Positions 60,086 to 64,000 of a stretch of 64,000 bases of DNA are shown piece after piece. The stretch is from Desulfothermus sp964427155 (GTDB lineage Bacteria; Desulfobacterota; Desulfovibrionia; Desulfovibrionales; Desulfothermaceae), in contig CAYRSC010000024.1 in NCBI GenBank assembly GCA_964427155.1, positions 248,001 to 312,000 of the forward strand, read 5' to 3'. The position numbers and the translations under genes are program-made. Under the pieces are notes generated by a model. The model was not told the DNA's origin. It did not search any database and saw only the letters and a program-made list of their open reading frames with translations. Numbering within the stretch: position 1 is the stretch's first letter; each line of letters opens with the position of its first letter.

Positions 60086-61532
60086 CGCATCCCTTCCTAA
60101 GCCCCAGTATCCTGACCACCTCTTCAGCGGCCCTTTTAATGAGTTGTCCCTTTTCCATCCCCTCTGCTTCCCTGGAAGATATAAGGAGCCTGGGAAAGTT
60201 CTTGTATTCCTGCCGGGGGGATATCTCATACTCAGGGGGAAAGGCATCCTCAAAGTACATCTGTTGAAATTTTATAAACTTAAGGGAGTGGGCAGTGGCA
60301 TTTAGTATGGCCTCCTCGTCCCTGTCCAAAAGGCCCTCTTCCCTGGCTCTCTTCATCCCTGCCAGACACTCTCCTCCCTGGGTACAGGCAATATGGCCCC
60401 ACTTATTTGCCAGGAGCATCCCCTCAATTATCTCCTGCTCTTCAACCTCTACCACACAAAAGGCATCCTCTCCTGCCATCTGTTGATACTGATTCACCAG
60501 CTCCCTTACCCGAGGAAAGGAAACTGGGTCTCCTATCATAGCGGCCTGGGCCACAGAGGGCACCACCTTTACAGGGGAATATCTTCTTGTGGAGCTCTCC
60601 TGGGCATAGTAGCGATAAATTGGGTCTGCATGTGAGGATTGAACCCCAAAAATACGAGGTAATTTCTCTATTATTTCAAGCTGATATAGTTTTAAAAATC
60701 CAGAAAGGATGGCCGCAATATTTCCTGCATTTCCAATGGGCACAAATACTACCTTCCCACGTAGGTCCCAGCCAAACCACTGGGCTATCTCAAAGGAATA
60801 GGATTCCTGCCCCAGTATCCTCCAGCTATTTTTAGAATTTAACAGGGCCACATTAAAATTGTCCGCCAGATATTCCACCACCTTCATACAGTCGTCAAAC
60901 ACCCCGGGGATCTCTAACACAAGGGCGCCACTTCCCAGGGGTTGGGAGAGCTGTTGGGGGGTAACCTTTCCATGGGGAAGGAGGACCACACTCCTTATTG
61001 GTCCCCTCACGTATGCCGCATACATTGCCGCAGAAGCAGAAGTATCCCCTGTGGAGGCACATATGGCAAGCACTTCTTTTAGACCTTTTTTTCTCACCAG
61101 GTGTTTCAAGTAACTAAAGGCACATGCCATACCCCTATCTTTAAAAGATGCACTTGGATTCTGGCCCTCATTCTTAAAATAAAACACCTGTCCAATTTGT
61201 TTCTCCAGCTCTGGATTTGCGCGAATAATAGGGGTATTCCCCTCTCCAAGATAGACTATGTCCTCCTCTTCCAGTATAGGGGCCATAAGTTCATAAAAGC
61301 GAAATATACCCCTTAGAGAAGGGTTGCGAACCCCCATCCTGGAATCAAATATATCCCTCCAGTAGTCCCTTCCCCCTTGCTTAAGGGAGGAAAAAGTTGT
61401 GTCTGTGAGGAGGAAAACCCCCCTACATGAGGGACAGGTATAGAGGAGATTATCACTATCATACCTTTTGCCACATTCCTGACACACATATTCCATCTTT
61501 CCCCTATAGGTGGGAAATCCAAGATCTGACAT
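60072..61532 (-). CDS. thrC: Threonine synthase
   Basis: A 486-residue PLP enzyme that makes threonine from O-phosphohomoserine. An N-terminal zinc-ribbon-like stretch carries two CxxC pairs (CQEC, CPSC). The PLP lysine is in NPSASFKDRG, with CASTGDTSASAA and the glycine loop VFVPIGNAGNIAA. The long form with CxxC pairs is common in anaerobes. The ATG at 61532 follows AAGGAG by 8 bp; an upstream start would run into the paaK gene. Confidence 0.94.
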   Translation of the reverse strand: MSDLGFPTYRGKMEYVCQECGKRYDSDNLLYTCPSCRGVFLLTDTTFSSLKQGGRDYWRDIFDSRMGVRNPSLRGIFRFYELMAPILEEEDIVYLGEGNTPIIRANPELEKQIGQVFYFKNEGQNPSASFKDRGMACAFSYLKHLVRKKGLKEVLAICASTGDTSASAAMYAAYVRGPIRSVVLLPHGKVTPQQLSQPLGSGALVLEIPGVFDDCMKVVEYLADNFNVALLNSKNSWRILGQESYSFEIAQWFGWDLRGKVVFVPIGNAGNIAAILSGFLKLYQLEIIEKLPRIFGVQSSHADPIYRYYAQESSTRRYSPVKVVPSVAQAAMIGDPVSFPRVRELVNQYQQMAGEDAFCVVEVEEQEIIEGMLLANKWGHIACTQGGECLAGMKRAREEGLLDRDEEAILNATAHSLKFIKFQQMYFEDAFPPEYEISPRQEYKNFPRLLISSREAEGMEKGQLIKRAAEEVVRILGLRKGCDSLS

Positions 61533-61551
61533 AGCTGGAACTCCTTCCCCC

Positions 61552-62841
61552 TTATCTGTTATCAATCACCCTGATGGCCTTTCCCTCTCCCCTGGGGATG
61601 GACTTGTGTTCCACCAATTCCACCTTGGGAGTGATAAGTATCTCCTCCCTTAGCTTCCTGGCTATCTTGTTCTGAAGGGCCTTAAGTGCCCTCATATCTT
61701 CCACAAAAAACTCGTCCTTTATCTCCACCTTTATCCTCATCTGATCTATGTAGCCCTCTCTCTCCAGGAGGATAAGATAATTCTGACCCACTTCAGGGAT
61801 AGACATAAGTACCTTTTCCACCTGCATGGGATATATATTGACCCCTTTGAGGATTATCATATCATCAGACCTTCCTGTTATCCTATCTATCCTTCTGTGT
61901 TTTCTCCCACAGGCACATTCCCCTGGGAGGATAGAGGTCAAATCTTTGGTGCGATATCTTATAAGGGGCATACCTTCCCTGGTTAAGGTGGTGAGTACCA
62001 GTTCTCCCACCTCCCCCTCTGGAACAGGTTCAAGGGTGTTGGGATCCACTATCTCCATGAGATAGGCATCCTCCCATAGATGCATTCCATCCTGCTCCTT
62101 GCATTCAAAGGCAACCCCAGGACCATTCATCTCTGAAAGACCATAGGAATTATACGCCCTTACCCCATATATATCCTCAATCCTGCGACGGGTCTCCTCA
62201 CTATGGGGTTCTGCCCCAATCAAGGCTATCCTCAGATGAAGGGACCTTGGATCAAGTCCCATCTCCTCAAACACAGTGGATAGATGGAGGGCATAAGAGG
62301 GGATTATATGGATGGCACTTACCCTAAAATCCTGAAGGAGTTTTATTTGCCTCTTGCTATTACCTGCCCCAGCAGGGATGGTTAGACATCCCAGCCTCTC
62401 TGCCCCATAGTGGATACCCAGTCCCCCTGTAAAGAGTCCATAGCCACTCAGGTTCTGAAATATGTCCTCTGGCCTTATTCCCACCATATACATACACCTA
62501 GCCACCAGATCTGCCCACATATCCAGGTCTTTTCTAGTATAGAGCACTGCCGTGGGAGTACCTGTGGTACCAGAGGAGACATGGAGCCTTACCATCTCGC
62601 TCACAGGTCTTGTAAGGAGTCCAACAGGATAATTCTCTCTAAGGTCTTCCTTGGTGGTAAAAGGAAGATGTCTTACATCCTCTAAAGAACGAATATCCTC
62701 TGGTTCTACATGGGATAGACGATCCCAATAAAAAAGACACTGTTTTGCCCTGGCAATGGTCTCTCTGAGCCTCTTTAACTGAAGGGATTCAATCTCATCC
62801 CTGGATAAGGTCTCCTCAGGGTGAAGATATTCCTGTTCCAT
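61552..62841 (-). CDS. Phenylacetate-CoA ligase (PaaK) family AMP-forming ligase
   Basis: A 429-residue ATP-dependent acyl-CoA ligase. Seen: the phosphate loop SSGTTGTPT near residue 92, the adenylate region SYGLSEMNGPG, the YRTKD motif, and the C-terminal lysine region in HKSIPRGEGKAIRV. It would activate an aromatic or arylacetic acid (phenylacetate or indoleacetate in characterised homologues); the true substrate is not predictable. No other phenylacetate-pathway genes are nearby. It lies 26 bp from dnaB and 19 bp from thrC. Confidence 0.92.
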   Translation of the reverse strand: MEQEYLHPEETLSRDEIESLQLKRLRETIARAKQCLFYWDRLSHVEPEDIRSLEDVRHLPFTTKEDLRENYPVGLLTRPVSEMVRLHVSSGTTGTPTAVLYTRKDLDMWADLVARCMYMVGIRPEDIFQNLSGYGLFTGGLGIHYGAERLGCLTIPAGAGNSKRQIKLLQDFRVSAIHIIPSYALHLSTVFEEMGLDPRSLHLRIALIGAEPHSEETRRRIEDIYGVRAYNSYGLSEMNGPGVAFECKEQDGMHLWEDAYLMEIVDPNTLEPVPEGEVGELVLTTLTREGMPLIRYRTKDLTSILPGECACGRKHRRIDRITGRSDDMIILKGVNIYPMQVEKVLMSIPEVGQNYLILLEREGYIDQMRIKVEIKDEFFVEDMRALKALQNKIARKLREEILITPKVELVEHKSIPRGEGKAIRVIDNR

Positions 62842-62867
62842 TAACCAATCTCCTCTAAGTCTTGGAG

Positions 62868-64000
62868 TTATTCCTCTTCCTGGAGGTCTTCAAAGGCCGT
62901 ACAATAGGAAAGATAGGCGAGTTTTAACTGACCAATTGGTCCATTTCTCTGCTTCCCTATTATTATCTCTGCAATCCCCTTGTTGGGATTGTCTTCTCGT
63001 TTATTATACACCTCGTCTCTATACAGGAATACAATTACGTCTGCATCCTGTTCTATGGCACCAGATTCCCTCAAATCTGAAAGCATAGGTCTTCTATTCT
63101 TCCTCTCTTCCACCTTGCGATTTAGCTGAGCAAGGGCAACCACAGGGACATTTACCTCCTTGGCCAATGCCTTGAGATTCCGGGATATGTAAGAAATCTC
63201 CTGTTCCCTGGAATCCCTTTTTTGAGGAACATGCATGAGCTGAAGATAATCTATAATCACCAACCCAAGGCCCTTTTCACTTTTGAGCCTTCTACATCTC
63301 GCCCTGAGCTCTAAGGGCTCAAGGGCAGGGGTATCATCAATATAAATGGGGGCCTTTGAAAGCACATCCGCGGCCTCATATAACCTTGCCCAGTCCTCAT
63401 CTGTCAAAAAACCTGTCCTTACGTTCCTCAAGTCCACCTTTCCCACCACACACAGCATCCTCATCATGAGTTGGTCCATGGACATCTCCAGGGAAAAGAT
63501 GGCGGTGGGTACCCCATGATTACATGCCGCCCTGATGGCTATATTCAGACCAAAGGCAGTCTTTCCCATACTGGGACGACCTGCCACAATTATAAGGTCG
63601 GTCTTCTGAAGCCCTGCAGTAAGCTCATCAAACTTCTTATACCCTGTGGGCACACCAGTAATAAGCTCTTTCCTGTCAAAACGAGCGGCCAGTTGATCAA
63701 ATATCTCCTCAACCAGTTGCTTACTGGACTTAAACCTGGGCAGTATCCTCTGCTCTGAGATAGTAAATATTGATTGTTCTGCCTCATCCAACAGGGTATC
63801 TGTATCTTCCTCTGACTCAAAGGCCATCTGGATTATTCGTGCCCCACTTTGAATAAGCTCTCTCTTTATGGCCTTTTCACGCACTATCTGGGCATAATAA
63901 AGGGCATTTGCCGCAGGGATAATGGATTCCACCAGGGAGGCCACATATGCCGACCCCCCCACCTGTTCCAGTTGGCCCTTCTTTTTAAGAAGTTCTGTAA
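62868..64000 (-). CDS. dnaB: Replicative DNA helicase DnaB, partial (N-terminus beyond the window)
   Basis: At least 377 codons are seen; the frame continues past the right edge (LLKKKGQLEQVGGSAYVASL precedes the first internal start), so the first roughly 60-70 residues are missing. Seen: the end of the N-terminal DnaB domain, then the RecA-like domain with Walker A GRPSMGKT, Walker B VIIDYLQLM, and the SDLRESGAIEQDADVI segment. It is the hexameric helicase that unwinds DNA at the replication fork. A short acidic tail (EDLQEEE) ends the protein. Confidence 0.96.
   Translation of the reverse strand, partial: TELLKKKGQLEQVGGSAYVASLVESIIPAANALYYAQIVREKAIKRELIQSGARIIQMAFESEEDTDTLLDEAEQSIFTISEQRILPRFKSSKQLVEEIFDQLAARFDRKELITGVPTGYKKFDELTAGLQKTDLIIVAGRPSMGKTAFGLNIAIRAACNHGVPTAIFSLEMSMDQLMMRMLCVVGKVDLRNVRTGFLTDEDWARLYEAADVLSKAPIYIDDTPALEPLELRARCRRLKSEKGLGLVIIDYLQLMHVPQKRDSREQEISYISRNLKALAKEVNVPVVALAQLNRKVEERKNRRPMLSDLRESGAIEQDADVIVFLYRDEVYNKREDNPNKGIAEIIIGKQRNGPIGQLKLAYLSYCTAFEDLQEEE

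Overview
The window is about 64 kb of chromosome from a Gram-negative anaerobe. It most resembles a sulfate-reducing or sulfur-metabolising Desulfobacterota/Thermodesulfobacteria-type bacterium. The main evidence is a complete qrcABCD-type menaquinone reductase operon (4001-8648), which is known from sulfate reducers. Supporting evidence is a split-P-protein glycine cleavage system, the rpoN-hpf-ptsN-rapZ-mannose-PTS cluster, and an outer-membrane TolC. Arginine is encoded mostly by AGG/AGA and isoleucine often by ATA throughout, which is common in thermophiles (inference). Coding density is very high. There are no rRNA genes, insertion sequences, phage genes or CRISPR arrays, and composition looks even throughout.

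Layout. 1-3685 (minus): RNase R, then a small operon for polyprenyl-phosphate-linked sugar transfer (GT2, LAB_N membrane protein, and a GT39 enzyme cut by the window edge). 4001-8648 (plus): qrcABCD. 8818-14389 (plus): rpmH-rnpA-yidD-yidC-jag-mnmE, then a manganese-type pyrophosphatase. 14461-20426 (minus): LOG-family protein, RRM protein, patatin-like protein, and a transglutaminase/DUF58/MoxR cluster. 20562-23177: purN, a diguanylate cyclase and rlmH.

23259-36560 (plus) is the most distinctive region. It holds a CHASE2 adenylate/guanylate cyclase, TolC, a 1405-residue FecR-RTX protein, its type I secretion ABC protein and membrane fusion protein, and a large chemoreceptor. It reads as a self-contained surface-protein export and signalling locus. 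The ABC protein has unusual nucleotide-binding motifs.

36739-41672 (plus): rpoN, hibernation factor, PtsN, RapZ and a mannose-type EIIA-EIIB-EIIC set. The EIIC gene appears to need a frameshift at a run of nine T. 41701-45711 (minus): tRNA-Leu(GAG), secG, tpiA, pgk, a SAM hydrolase-family protein and an HD-domain protein. 45810-54962 (minus): gcvT-gcvH-gcvPA-gcvPB-lipB-lipA-ald-lrp-alanine/glycine symporter, a tightly packed glycine/alanine module. The matching dihydrolipoamide dehydrogenase gene is divergent at 55246. 56695-64000: an alpha/beta hydrolase, a YihY/BrkB protein, a Nudix hydrolase, a DedA protein, threonine synthase, a PaaK-type ligase and the 3' part of dnaB.
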